Assembly (NCBI GenBank): GCA_025350365.1
Contig: JANXXY010000150.1
Location: 1-12,849 of the forward strand
Direction of reading: 5' to 3'
Length of the DNA: 12,849 nucleotides
Source: Bacteroidales bacterium
GTDB lineage: Bacteria > Bacteroidota > Bacteroidia > Bacteroidales > JAAUTT01
In this document: piece after piece, positions 1-8,189 of the stretch
Layout: every line of letters begins with the position of its first letter
How positions within the stretch are numbered: the first letter of the stretch is position 1
Position numbers and translations under genes: made by a program
Notes under the pieces: generated by a model
What the model saw: the letters and a program-made list of their open reading frames with translations, nothing else
Told to the model about the DNA's origin: nothing
Database searches by the model: none

Positions 1-402
1 CAGCCTTTGTATGATGCGCTTCACGATATGATTCCTGTCCGTAAACTTGAGAGTTTAATGGAAGATGGAACCATTCAGATTGCACCCTTGGCATTTATGC
101 GGGGACGAACACTTGATCATGCCGTTGTAATCCTCGACGAAGCCCAGAATGCCACCATCAGCCAGTTGAAAATGTTTCTTACCCGGATGGGTAAAAATGC
201 AAAGTTTATCGTCAATGGCGATTTAACCCAGATTGATTTACCAAACAAATCCAATTCGGGATTAAGTTATGCTTTAAAGATACTGAAAGACATTGAAGGT
301 ATATCCATTATCCATTTTGATAACCGCGACATTATTCGTCACCGGCTTGTTAAAAATATTGTAGATGCATATAATAAAGCACAGGAAGATGAGAGAATTT
401 GA
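1..402 (+). CDS. phoH: PhoH family ATPase, C-terminal part (5' end outside window)
   Basis: This is the C-terminal 133 codons of a PhoH-family protein. The reading frame is open from base 1 and begins QPLYDALHDM, which matches the interior of the family, so the TTG at base 7 is not a start. PhoH proteins are cytosolic P-loop NTPases related to the helicase superfamily and linked to RNA metabolism and stress; the substrate is not settled. The Walker A loop lies upstream of the window. The Walker B segment VVILDEAQNA is visible, followed by the family block QLKMFLTRMG and the motif VNGDLTQIDLP. The stop is TGA at 400-402. purC follows on the same strand after 82 bases, so the two may be co-transcribed. 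The family assignment is secure; the cellular role is not. Confidence 0.93.
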   Translation, partial: QPLYDALHDMIPVRKLESLMEDGTIQIAPLAFMRGRTLDHAVVILDEAQNATISQLKMFLTRMGKNAKFIVNGDLTQIDLPNKSNSGLSYALKILKDIEGISIIHFDNRDIIRHRLVKNIVDAYNKAQEDERI

Positions 403-448
403 AAATTTAAAGATGAGGAGATTTTAAGATTTGGAGATGACGACATGA
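399..448. repeat. Low-complexity AAGAT/GGAGAT-type spacer
   Basis: The spacer after phoH carries purine-rich, tandem-like words: AAGATGAGGAGATTTTAAG is followed by AAGATTTGGAGATGA. Degenerate filler of this type (runs of atttgaagat-like words) is something I recall between genes in Bacteroidota genomes. No function is visible. It could also be chance low complexity in AT-rich DNA. Confidence 0.3.
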
Positions 449-484
449 ACCTAAAAGTAACAATTAACCAAAAACAATTAAATT

Positions 485-1432
485 ATGGCTAAAGCAATTG
501 TAAAAACAAATTTTTCGTTACCCGGACAAAAAAACCTTTATGTTGGAAAAGTGCGCGACGTGTACAACATTAAGGATGAATACCTTGTAATGGTAGTAAG
601 CGACCGGATATCGGCCTTCGATGTAGTTCTTCCAAAAGGTATTCCTTACAAAGGACAAGTTTTAAATCAGATAGCCGCCAAGTTTCTCGATGCTACTTCG
701 GACATTGTCCCGAATTGGAAAATTGCCTCCCCCGATCCGATGGTAACTATAGGACTTCTGGCTGAGCCATTCAAGGTGGAAATGGTGATTCGCGGATACC
801 TTACCGGTCATGCGTGGCGTGAATACAAATCGGGCAAAAGGGCACTTTGCGGTATTCCAATTCCAGATGGACTGCATGAAAATGAAAAATTCCAGGTTCC
901 TATCATCACACCCACAACCAAAGCCAGTGAAGGGCATGATCTGGACATTTCCCGAGAGGAAATCATCTCCACCGGTTTAGTTTCTGAAGCAGATTATACT
1001 CTAATTGAAAAATACACCTTCGCTTTGTTTGAACGTGGCACTAGGATGGCTGCTGACAAAGGTTTGATTTTAGTTGATACAAAATATGAGTTTGGCAAAA
1101 AAGACGGGAAAATTTATCTTATCGACGAAATACATACCCCTGATTCCTCCCGCTATTTCTATGCCAAGGGTTATGATGATCGCCTTAAAAAAGGGGAGCA
1201 ACAGAAGCAACTGTCGAAGGAATTTGTTCGTGAATGGCTTATCGAACGAAATTTTCAGGGATTAGAAGGGCAATCTGTTCCTGAGATACCTGATGATTTT
1301 GTGTCAGAAGTATCGGAACGCTACATTGAGCTATTCGAAAACATAACAGGTGACAAGTTTCAAAAAGCCACAACAGAACATATTTTAGAACGAATTGAAA
1401 CTAATGTGGTCAACTTTTTGAAGAAATCATAA
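485..1432 (+). CDS. purC: Phosphoribosylaminoimidazole-succinocarboxamide synthase (SAICAR synthetase)
   Basis: PurC is the cytosolic enzyme of de novo purine synthesis that joins CAIR and L-aspartate using ATP to give SAICAR. The 315-residue protein belongs to the longer form that resembles yeast Ade1 (about 300 residues) rather than the roughly 240-residue short bacterial form. Visible family blocks are GKVRDVY (21-27) in the ATP-binding part, SDRISAFDVVLP (39-50), KGQVLNQI (56-63), MVIRGYLTGHAWREY (100-114), EGHDLDIS (149-156) and the signature LVDTKYEFG (196-204), followed by DEIHTPDSSR (214-223). The ATG at 485 fits the family start and is preceded by A/T-rich sequence without a Shine-Dalgarno motif, as is usual in this phylum. 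The gene is intact. It sits 82 bases after phoH and 141 bases before the LysM gene. Confidence 0.97.
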   Translation: MAKAIVKTNFSLPGQKNLYVGKVRDVYNIKDEYLVMVVSDRISAFDVVLPKGIPYKGQVLNQIAAKFLDATSDIVPNWKIASPDPMVTIGLLAEPFKVEMVIRGYLTGHAWREYKSGKRALCGIPIPDGLHENEKFQVPIITPTTKASEGHDLDISREEIISTGLVSEADYTLIEKYTFALFERGTRMAADKGLILVDTKYEFGKKDGKIYLIDEIHTPDSSRYFYAKGYDDRLKKGEQQKQLSKEFVREWLIERNFQGLEGQSVPEIPDDFVSEVSERYIELFENITGDKFQKATTEHILERIETNVVNFLKKS

Positions 1433-1573
1433 AGTTAAGAGGATAAAGAAAATATTTATAGAAGTTGGCAACTATGGTAATCATATTCTAACTTCTCATT
1501 TCATGCTGCTTCTATATATTTATTACCTTTACCAACACTTTCAATCTTTTTATTGAATTCAAACTAGTTTTAA

Positions 1574-3481
1574 ATGAGTAGTTTAGTTAAATTTTTTGTG
1601 GTTTTTCTGATTCTCTTTCCTCAGTATTCTTTTTGCCAGATAACCCCCGTAAATGAAATAGTTGTTGAGATTTCGAAAGAAAAAACAGTAGTTAACGGTA
1701 AAATGTTTTATCTCCATACGGTTAAAAAAGGAGAAAACATGTTCCGGATCTGCAAGGCTTACAATGTTACACAAAAGGACATCATTACTGCTAATCCCGA
1801 AACCATTTCGGGATTGATCAGAGATGGTCAGGAACTAAAAATACCCATCGAATCAGGTGTGCCTGATAATGTTCAAAAAAATGAATCGAATAAATTCATA
1901 TATCACATTGCCCAGGAAGGACAGACCGTGTTCTATTTAACTCAAAAATATAAAATATCGAGAGAGGAACTGATCAAATACAATCCCGATTTGAGAATAT
2001 CGTCACTTCAGGTTGGTCAGCTGGTTAATATCCCAAAAATTCCAGAAGCCAATGTCTCGGCCATTACTCCGCCGGTCACCCAACCTGCCTATCAGTTTTT
2101 GGAGCACAAAGTTATACAGGGTGAAACCAAATATGGTATATCAAAACAATATAATATTTCGGTAGAAGAGCTTATTGCAGCTAACCCAATTCTGAATGCA
2201 GAAGATCCAAAACCAGGACAATTACTTCGAATACCTGTAAAAAAAAATAGTGAAAATGCGTCTGTTTCTGTAATTCCTAAAAAGGATACATTGAAACCTA
2301 AAATTAACTTGCCAGTTATTCCATGCGATTATTATAAACCATTTTCCGAAACCTATCAGGTTGCCTTGTTGTTGCCACTGCTGATTGACCAAAATCAGAC
2401 TCTGGAAATGATTGATTCGGCCAAGGCCTCAAAAGATGGCTACAAAAAAAGACAGGAGGGCAATGATATTATTACCAGAACCACAAATATTGTTGAATTC
2501 TATCAGGGAGCGTTAATAGCTTTGGATTCATTGAAAAAAGCGGGGATGTTTGTTAAGATAACTATCTATGATATAGACAAGGATCTTGTAAAACTTGATC
2601 ATGTTTTGGCAAAGGCTGAGATGACTAAAATGGATTTAATTATTGGACCATTTTATACGGAGGCTGTTGAAAAAGCGTCACAATTCGCTTTGAAAAATAA
2701 AATAAAGTTGATATCTCCCGTATCGGCAAATAGCAATTCACTTAAGAATAATCCCTACCTTTTTCAGGTAAATCCGAACGAAACTATAGGCGCCGACGCT
2801 ATGTTGAAATATATTTCAGGTATAAATAATAAAAATATTATATTGGTATGCAGCAACAGCCCAAAAGACACATTGCTAACCAACCTTTACCGTAACCGAC
2901 TAAAAACATTGTTTCAAACACAATTCAAAGAGTTTTATTTCAGCAAAAACATGTCGCAATTAAACCTGCTGTTAGATAAAAATCAAGATAACATAATAAT
3001 TATACCAACAGAGGATAAAGGTTTTATTAGTCCTGCTTTACAAACGTTAAATATTGCAAAAAAAAACAACTACTCCATCAAAGTATTCGGCTTGCCAGCA
3101 GGGACAAATGTGGCCATTAATGAACAAGATTATTTATACAACCTCGAATTTCACTATTATTCCACTTATTATGCCGATTTCACAAATACAAACCTGAAAA
3201 AATTCATTGAAAAATACCATCAATTTTATAATACAGAACCATACAAATTTGGTAAGGAAGGTTATAATTTCGGGATGTTAGGATACGATGTTACTTTCTA
3301 CTTTCTAAGTTCTCTGGGAAGACATGGGAAATCGTTCGAAAACTGCATTAGTCAAAAGAAAATTGATTTACTGCATACCAACATCATGTTTGAAAGAATA
3401 AATCCCGAAAGCGGATTTATTAATAAAGGAGTAAACATCATGAAATATAATAAAGAATATACCGTAACGAAGGTAAACTAA
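1574..3481 (+). CDS. Secreted protein with three LysM domains and a type 1 periplasmic-binding (ABC substrate-binding-like) domain
   Basis: This is a 635-residue exported protein. A hydrophobic signal peptide (about 1-21) ends SFC-Q. The residue before the cysteine is Phe, so it does not fit a lipobox and type I cleavage near Gln22 is more likely. Three LysM modules follow at about 46-92 (HTVKKGENMFRIC), 109-155 (HIAQEGQTVFYLTQKY) and 177-222 (HKVIQGETKYGISKQY), each ending in a GQ-x-L-x-IP type closing motif. LysM binds the N-acetylglucosamine backbone of peptidoglycan. From about 258 the protein continues as a class I periplasmic-binding fold: YQVALLLPLL opens the first strand, FYQGALIALDSL and DLIIGPFY are typical elements. 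No permease is encoded nearby, so a wall-anchored sensor or scaffold role, as in LpoA-like proteins, is as plausible as solute uptake. The domain assignment is firm; the function is inferred. Confidence 0.88.
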   Translation: MSSLVKFFVVFLILFPQYSFCQITPVNEIVVEISKEKTVVNGKMFYLHTVKKGENMFRICKAYNVTQKDIITANPETISGLIRDGQELKIPIESGVPDNVQKNESNKFIYHIAQEGQTVFYLTQKYKISREELIKYNPDLRISSLQVGQLVNIPKIPEANVSAITPPVTQPAYQFLEHKVIQGETKYGISKQYNISVEELIAANPILNAEDPKPGQLLRIPVKKNSENASVSVIPKKDTLKPKINLPVIPCDYYKPFSETYQVALLLPLLIDQNQTLEMIDSAKASKDGYKKRQEGNDIITRTTNIVEFYQGALIALDSLKKAGMFVKITIYDIDKDLVKLDHVLAKAEMTKMDLIIGPFYTEAVEKASQFALKNKIKLISPVSANSNSLKNNPYLFQVNPNETIGADAMLKYISGINNKNIILVCSNSPKDTLLTNLYRNRLKTLFQTQFKEFYFSKNMSQLNLLLDKNQDNIIIIPTEDKGFISPALQTLNIAKKNNYSIKVFGLPAGTNVAINEQDYLYNLEFHYYSTYYADFTNTNLKKFIEKYHQFYNTEPYKFGKEGYNFGMLGYDVTFYFLSSLGRHGKSFENCISQKKIDLLHTNIMFERINPESGFINKGVNIMKYNKEYTVTKVN

Positions 3482-3507
3482 TGTTAATTTTGTGTATCAA
3501 ATACCGA

Positions 3508-3984
3508 TTAATTCAGCATCATAATAAGTACAATGATCAGTAGGATGGTTAATATCAAAAAAAGTATAACCCGTTTTCTTTTCTTTTGGTTTTGGATGGC
3601 AAGAAGTTGAAAATCCTTTATCTCTTGGAGCTTCGGAAGTAATCGGTTAAATGCAACCTCATCTTTTACAAAATAATAGTAGGCTCCTAACTTTACCGAA
3701 TCAATTGCTATATCAATATCATCTATTCCGGAAAGAAAAATAAACTCAGTGTTTGGCAGAATTTTTTTAGTGCGCTGCATAACATTAAGGCCACTAATTC
3801 CCTGAAGTTTGTAATCCTGAATTATAATATCAGGTTTTAGGTATAATTTCTTCAAACATTCTTCACCCGATAAAATTGGGACAAGATTCGTATAATTATT
3901 CAAACTAAGATGATGCTCCAATAGTCTGCTATAAGCTTTATTGTCCTCTACAATAAACACTAATGGATAATTTGTATTTGACAT
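3508..3984 (-). CDS. Receiver-only response regulator with C-terminal transmembrane segment
   Basis: This is a 158-residue CheY-like receiver. From the ATG at 3984 the acidic pair is E13-D14 (FIVEDN), the phospho-acceptor is D57 (IIIQDYKL), the conserved Ser is S85 (FLSG) and the conserved Lys is K107 (FVKD), so it should be phosphorylatable. No DNA-binding or enzymatic output domain follows. Instead a basic stretch (QKKRKR) leads into a strongly hydrophobic run of about 19 residues (139-157) that ends the protein, so it reads as a tail-anchored receiver facing the cytoplasm. A TTG nine bases upstream would add LFS but is less convincing than the ATG, which starts directly before the receiver fold. 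It lies 73 bases downstream of the photolyase on the same strand and converges on the LysM gene. No histidine kinase is in the window. Confidence 0.87.
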   Translation of the reverse strand: MSNTNYPLVFIVEDNKAYSRLLEHHLSLNNYTNLVPILSGEECLKKLYLKPDIIIQDYKLQGISGLNVMQRTKKILPNTEFIFLSGIDDIDIAIDSVKLGAYYYFVKDEVAFNRLLPKLQEIKDFQLLAIQNQKKRKRVILFLILTILLIIVLIMMLN

Positions 3985-4030
3985 GGAAAACAATTAGTTT
4001 AATGAAACGTGAAAACGAAATGTTCTCACT

Positions 4031-4038
4031 CAAATGTA
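4031..4038 (-). promoter_or_regulatory. Possible Bacteroidota -7 box upstream of the receiver gene
   Basis: On the minus strand this reads TACATTTG, an exact match to the TAnnTTTG -7 consensus described for Bacteroidota. It lies about 46 bases before the ATG of the receiver gene, in the gap behind the photolyase. No convincing TTTG -33 element is found 20 bases further upstream, so it is a partial promoter match. If real, the receiver could be transcribed independently of the photolyase. Confidence 0.3.
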
Positions 4039-4057
4039 TTAAAAATATTGATAGTTT

Positions 4058-5404
4058 TTAACCGGCAAATCGATTGATGTACTTTTTTATGTCAAATTTA
4101 CGACGGCAGCCCGATTCGTTCATGTATCTAATTTTACCGTAAACCGGATGCTGATTCCATGCCCGGTCATGCACTCCGCCAATTGACCAAGCACAACCAA
4201 CATAACCATTAGGATCTCTGCCATCAAGAGAATATTTATCGTTTAGATATATGGCTATTTTTAGCGCCTCTTCAGGAGAAGGCGTCCATTCTAATATTTT
4301 TTTAGCCCAATACATTCGCATATAGCCATGCATTTTCCCGGATGTCACCATCTGCTTCTGAGCCGCATTCCAAAGCATATCATGAGTAGATGCACTTTCA
4401 AATTCATCTGTACGGTAAACATGCGTGCGTTCATCCAATTGATGTTCCATAAGTGTTTTCTTTGCCCATGGCGGGAATCCATCAAACGAATCGTACTGAT
4501 GATTGTAATAACAATAATTATCAGATAACTCTCTTCGTACAATCAGTTCTTCCAAAAAAGTTGCCTTTGCTTCAATCAAAACATCCGCCTTCATCACTTC
4601 TATGGCTATTCGCTGTGCCGAAATCTGGCCAAAATGAAGGTATGGCGACAGTTGGGAACATCCATTGGTGGAAGGGTCATTCCTTTGGTTGATATAAATG
4701 TCCAATTTTTCGTTAATAAAAAACTGTAACATTTTAAATGCCTCATCTTCACCGGAAGTTAGCCAGGTTACCGGTATTACATTGCGATCAATGTCAAGGT
4801 TGTTATAAATTTCCGCCCAATTAATTTTTTCCTGCAAAGGAAATGTATTCTTTGTCATAATCTCCAGAGATGGAAAGGGAATCAGAAACAAATTAAGTAA
4901 CCGTTGTATTTTAGGACGAATGGTATAGGCTGCGTATTCAAGTTTGTTGGATGCTTTAAAACACGGAACGATGTTATGAGAATCCACCTCGAAAAAAGGA
5001 ATCGTGAGTTTTTGCGCAAGCATATTCTTCCAATTTCGCTTTACCCGTATGGGGTCAAAATCAGTTATCAACACCGAAATATCATGTTTTTTCACAAATA
5101 AAGCCAGTTCATCAACCGGATTACCTTGAAGAAGAACAAATGGTATATTAAAATTTCGAAGACTTGTCTCCACTTTTTCTAAACCACCAAGCATAAAGTG
5201 AAAGTGACGGGCATTGGCTCCAGGGTACTTATCGAAAATACAAAATATCACAATGAGTTCAACTCCTTTTTCTTGAGCCTGTTGCCTGGCAAATAACAAT
5301 GCCCAGTTATCCTGAACACGTTGATCGCGACTCATCCAATAAACAACTGATCCTCCAACCAATGTCTTAATTTGATTCAGACCAAGTACACGATGTTCAA
5401 GCAT
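4058..5404 (-). CDS. phr: Class II deoxyribodipyrimidine (CPD) photolyase
   Basis: This is a 448-residue, full-length photolyase that uses FAD and blue/near-UV light to split cyclobutane pyrimidine dimers in DNA. The N-terminal alpha/beta domain carries the class II hallmark YWMSRDQRVQDNWALL (22-37). The helical FAD domain includes ERTHVYRTDEFESA-like and WNAAQKQMV-type blocks and closes with the class II motif SIGGVHDRAW (407-416) followed by RYM (426-428). Class I enzymes and cryptochromes lack this arrangement. The ATG at 5404 is preceded by an A-rich stretch and places the hallmark at the expected distance. The gene precedes the receiver gene on the same strand. Upstream is a metallophosphoesterase remnant on the same strand, so the original promoter may lie further up. 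Confidence 0.95.
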   Translation of the reverse strand: MLEHRVLGLNQIKTLVGGSVVYWMSRDQRVQDNWALLFARQQAQEKGVELIVIFCIFDKYPGANARHFHFMLGGLEKVETSLRNFNIPFVLLQGNPVDELALFVKKHDISVLITDFDPIRVKRNWKNMLAQKLTIPFFEVDSHNIVPCFKASNKLEYAAYTIRPKIQRLLNLFLIPFPSLEIMTKNTFPLQEKINWAEIYNNLDIDRNVIPVTWLTSGEDEAFKMLQFFINEKLDIYINQRNDPSTNGCSQLSPYLHFGQISAQRIAIEVMKADVLIEAKATFLEELIVRRELSDNYCYYNHQYDSFDGFPPWAKKTLMEHQLDERTHVYRTDEFESASTHDMLWNAAQKQMVTSGKMHGYMRMYWAKKILEWTPSPEEALKIAIYLNDKYSLDGRDPNGYVGCAWSIGGVHDRAWNQHPVYGKIRYMNESGCRRKFDIKKYINRFAG

Positions 5405-5445
5405 TTCTTTTTTTATTTATTTTTAGAATCCCACTTATAATCGAT

Positions 5446-5647
5446 TTATTCCCACGAAACTTCGTTGTTGTTAACATGCAGCATCATAAAACCTTCCTCA
5501 GTTCCTTTATGGGATACTTTTCACCATTCCCCGTAAATAGCGCCGCCCGTAATAAAGTGAATATCATGTATAAAAATATCTTCCACAATATGAAGATAAA
5601 CTTACAGTTATAAAAAACAGAAGAGGTAAAAACAATACCCTTTTCAT
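5446..5647 (-). pseudogene. Remnant of a secreted calcineurin-like phosphoesterase (signal peptide joined to C-terminal tail)
   Basis: Read on the minus strand, an ATG at 5647 starts a clean signal peptide (MKRVLFLPLLFFITVSLSS), but this frame stops at 5564 after 27 codons. A second frame, shifted by one, runs through 5601-5446 and reads VYLHIVED, then FITGGAIYGEW, one TGA (5521-5523), then KVSHKGTEEGF and VSWE before a stop. This resembles the end of secreted metallophosphoesterases, where GHxH is followed by a FI-x-x-GA-x-x-G-x-WW segment and an EGF-type strand. The TGA sits where the second Trp of the WW pair is expected, a one-base change from TGG. The simplest reading is an internal deletion that removed the catalytic core, plus a frameshift and a nonsense change. 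The sequence facts are direct; the family is inferred from memory of the motif. Confidence 0.5.
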
Positions 5648-5879
5648 GACAAATAGTTTAGATAATTAAACAGACAAGTAAATATTATGTTCTTAGGGCC
5701 AATAAATTTTGACAAGATAATGGTAAATTGAATTTATCCGGACAATAATGTTTTAAGTTTAGTTTAAATATTGTGACGATATTTGTTGGCATATATATCA
5801 GGGATTTTTACTTTTTTTGCAGAATCGATTTTTTTATTTCAAACCCCGGGGAAATCTGTGGTTAATATTGGTTGCATAA
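5648..5879. other. AT-rich intergenic region upstream of the yitT operon
   Basis: No reading frame in these 232 bases looks coding. It separates the phosphoesterase remnant from the divergent yitT operon and should hold that operon's promoter. The T-rich stretch around 5807-5820 (TTTTTACTTTTTTTGC) resembles a weak TAnnTTTG-type -7 box, but the match is not exact. A palindrome in it is listed separately. Confidence 0.5.
5766..5784. promoter_or_regulatory. Near-palindrome, possible operator of the yitT operon
   Basis: The 19 bases AAATATTGTGACGATATTT form an inverted repeat around a central G: eight of nine base pairs match and the remaining one is T opposite G. It ends 95 bases before the YitT start codon, a suitable place for a dimeric regulator. 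AT-rich arms make chance palindromes common, so function is only inferred. Confidence 0.3.
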
Positions 5880-6776
5880 ATGAAGAGACTTAAAAAAATT
5901 ACAACTTATCCTTTTTATAATTATTTGGTTGTAGCCATCGGCGCATTCATTCTGGCATCAGGATATGTATTGTTTATCACTCCTTACAAAATTGTACCAG
6001 GTGGTATTTATGGCGTTAGTATTGTAATACACTACATGACAAAAGGAATGTTTGCATTTGCACCTCAGGGACTTCCGGTAGGAGCTATGGGCCTGGTTCT
6101 CGATATTCCGTTAACGTTGATAGGAATGAAAATTCTTGGCCCGCATTTTGGAATGAAAAATGTGTTTGGGTTGATCATGACTTCCGTATTTATTGATACC
6201 CTGACTTTGGTATGGGGTTATGAACCACTGGTAGCAAATGATACTTTATTATCTTGTATCTTTGGCGGTGTAATGTTTGGTGTGGGGCTGGGGCTGATAT
6301 TTAAAGCCAAAGGGGCAACCGGCGGAACAGATACAATAGCGATGATTATTGCCAAGCATACAAGGGCGCCATTGGGTCAATTGCTAATTTATGTCGATTC
6401 TTGTGTGGTGTTGATTGGATTAATTGCTTTTCAGGATTGGAGAATACCACTCTATTCGTGGATTGTAATTTTTATCACTGGTAAAGTTATCGATGGTATC
6501 ATGCAGGGTATAAGTTACGATAAAACAGTGATTATTATATCCGATAAACACGAAGCAATCCGAAAAAAGATCCTTATTGATCTGGATCGGGGGGGGACAT
6601 ATTTTTTAGGAGAAGGTATGTATGCCGGAAAACCTAAAAAAGTAATTTATACCAATATTAGCAGACGGGAGCTCGCCACGCTTATCGATTATATCAAAGA
6701 AATAGACCCCAATGCTTTTTTAACTGTAATTGATGCAAACGAAATTATTGGTCATGGGTTTAAATCCATAAAATAA
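5880..6776 (+). CDS. YitT family membrane protein (DUF161 plus DUF2179)
   Basis: This is a 298-residue inner-membrane protein of the YitT family, whose transported substrate is unknown. Hydrophobic segments are seen at about 14-33, 40-53, 68-86, 94-113, 122-142, 166-184 and 190-208. The family block GATGGTDTIAMI (145-156) lies after the fifth. The cytosolic C-terminal DUF2179 domain covers about 214-295 and includes LDRGGTYFLGEGMY (235-248) and SRRELATLIDYIKE (261-274). Length matches the usual 280-300 residues. The start is the ATG at 5880, preceded by ATAA and no Shine-Dalgarno. The ankyrin gene begins six bases after the stop, so these are almost certainly one operon. A run of eight G at 6589-6596 codes for part of the RGG motif and leaves the frame intact. 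Confidence 0.93.
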   Translation: MKRLKKITTYPFYNYLVVAIGAFILASGYVLFITPYKIVPGGIYGVSIVIHYMTKGMFAFAPQGLPVGAMGLVLDIPLTLIGMKILGPHFGMKNVFGLIMTSVFIDTLTLVWGYEPLVANDTLLSCIFGGVMFGVGLGLIFKAKGATGGTDTIAMIIAKHTRAPLGQLLIYVDSCVVLIGLIAFQDWRIPLYSWIVIFITGKVIDGIMQGISYDKTVIIISDKHEAIRKKILIDLDRGGTYFLGEGMYAGKPKKVIYTNISRRELATLIDYIKEIDPNAFLTVIDANEIIGHGFKSIK

Positions 6777-6782
6777 CGATTT

Positions 6783-8189
6783 ATGTTTCGATTCTTATTA
6801 TTCTATATTTATGTATTTATCGCCATACAGGCAACAGCGGGACAAACATCATCGTTTCGTGACACCATTCCTTACGGTAATATTTTGGACGAAAATTTGT
6901 TAATATCTGTTTATAATCAGGATTGCACCAAAGCGCTTCAGTATATAAAAAAAGGAGCAAAAGTAAATACAACGGACAATAGTGGATATACTCCATTGAT
7001 CTATGCCATTGGAAATAAAGATTTGCAGATTATCAATCTGCTTCTTTCAAATGGAGCCGATGTTAATCGGATACCATTAAACGATCGTGACCCTTCTCCA
7101 TTGATAATGACCGCTAAACTCGGATATACCGATATTGCCAGTTTGCTACTAAAGAACAAATCCAATGTATCGGCTGGTGATTATCTGGGAGCAAAGGCAC
7201 TTCATTATGCAGCACTTTATAATGACACTGTTCTAACCCAATTATTGCTTGAATATCATGCAAATGTAAATGATACAACCAATGAAGGTGAAACCCCTTT
7301 GTTCACAGCAGCTTACAATGGAAGTAATCAGGTTTTCGAGATGTTAATGCAACAAAACCCAGATTTGGAGTTTAGCGACCACAAAGGATTTACGCCTCTG
7401 ATGGTGGCTTCTCAGAATGGACATTATAATATTGTTCTAAGGCTACTTCAGAACTGGGCAGATGTAAACCGACAAAACCATAAAGGATTTTCTGCCTTAT
7501 CTATGGCCATCGCCAACGGATATGGTGATATTGTTGATCTGTTAAGACTTAACGGAGCTAATGTGAATGAGCAAAACACTTTGAGCTTGAATCCCAGAGG
7601 TCTTGCACGAGCATTTTATCAAACTGCCATTGCCGACTCATTAAAAAGCTCAGGGGCAAAACCCAATTACCTTCCCTATTTCATAGGCTTTTGCCCTGAA
7701 ATAGAAGTTCTTTTCAATAATAAAGACCTTATTACCGGAGTGTCATTTGCCAAAATTGACTTGAAATACCAACTTGAACTGGCAATGCATTACTATTTTC
7801 GAACATCAGCGGTTACAGTCCTTCAGAAGTCAAACGACAATTCTTTTACTCAATATTGGGAACGCAGGCATCGCATTGGATTATCTTTAAGTAAATCGTT
7901 AACTATTTATACGGATAATAATAAAAGAGCCGGGTTCTATCTCGGATCAAGTTACGATCTGCATTTTGGTTTTTACAGGGGTACAACTATTCCAATACAA
8001 CAGGGTTTTTACCTTTCACCCTTTATTGGCGTCTTTTATAAGAACAATTCAATTGTAACAAAACTTTCATGCAATTATACCAATTATCAAATAAAAGGAT
8101 TGACCAACTGGTACGCAGGATTTTCAATGATGTATCGGTTATGGACAAAGCCCCAAAAGTTTAATAAAGATTTGAAACTGATAGAATGA
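6783..8189 (+). CDS. Secreted ankyrin-repeat protein with predicted outer-membrane beta-barrel tail
   Basis: This is a 468-residue exported protein. The signal peptide (1-20) ends ATAG before Gln21. About seven ankyrin repeats occupy 35-265. The clearest are SGYTPLIYAIGNKD (67-80), EGETPLFTAAYNG (168-180), KGFTPLMVASQNGH (201-214) and KGFSALSMAIANGYGD (234-249); a weaker one lies at 35-66 and a degenerate cap ends near 295. Ankyrin repeats bind proteins. The last 170 residues are different: alternating polar and hydrophobic/aromatic stretches such as IGLSLSKSLTIYT, FYLGSSYDLHFGFY, GFYLSPFIGVFY and WYAGFSMMYRLW suggest seven or eight beta strands of a small outer-membrane barrel, although the protein ends with a charged tail rather than a terminal aromatic. 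It lies six bases after yitT and overlaps the lipoprotein gene by four bases. The repeat call is secure; the barrel and surface role are inferences. Confidence 0.87.
   Translation: MFRFLLFYIYVFIAIQATAGQTSSFRDTIPYGNILDENLLISVYNQDCTKALQYIKKGAKVNTTDNSGYTPLIYAIGNKDLQIINLLLSNGADVNRIPLNDRDPSPLIMTAKLGYTDIASLLLKNKSNVSAGDYLGAKALHYAALYNDTVLTQLLLEYHANVNDTTNEGETPLFTAAYNGSNQVFEMLMQQNPDLEFSDHKGFTPLMVASQNGHYNIVLRLLQNWADVNRQNHKGFSALSMAIANGYGDIVDLLRLNGANVNEQNTLSLNPRGLARAFYQTAIADSLKSSGAKPNYLPYFIGFCPEIEVLFNNKDLITGVSFAKIDLKYQLELAMHYYFRTSAVTVLQKSNDNSFTQYWERRHRIGLSLSKSLTIYTDNNKRAGFYLGSSYDLHFGFYRGTTIPIQQGFYLSPFIGVFYKNNSIVTKLSCNYTNYQIKGLTNWYAGFSMMYRLWTKPQKFNKDLKLIE

Noticed and set aside
662..1265. Antisense and out-of-frame ORFs inside purC
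   Set aside because: They overlap conserved PurC blocks and match nothing recognisable.
1460..1496. AGAAGTT/AACTTCT inverted repeat after purC
   Set aside because: Seven-base arms with a 23-base loop and no T run are too weak for a terminator or operator call.
3482..3507. Terminator between the convergent LysM and receiver genes
   Set aside because: No stem followed by a T run is visible in the 26 bases.
3985..3993. TTG start adding three residues to the receiver protein
   Set aside because: The ATG at 3984 gives the normal receiver N-terminus; the three extra codons add nothing conserved.
4328..5101. Several 65-79 codon frames inside the photolyase gene
   Set aside because: They are shadows of a clearly coding, full-length gene.
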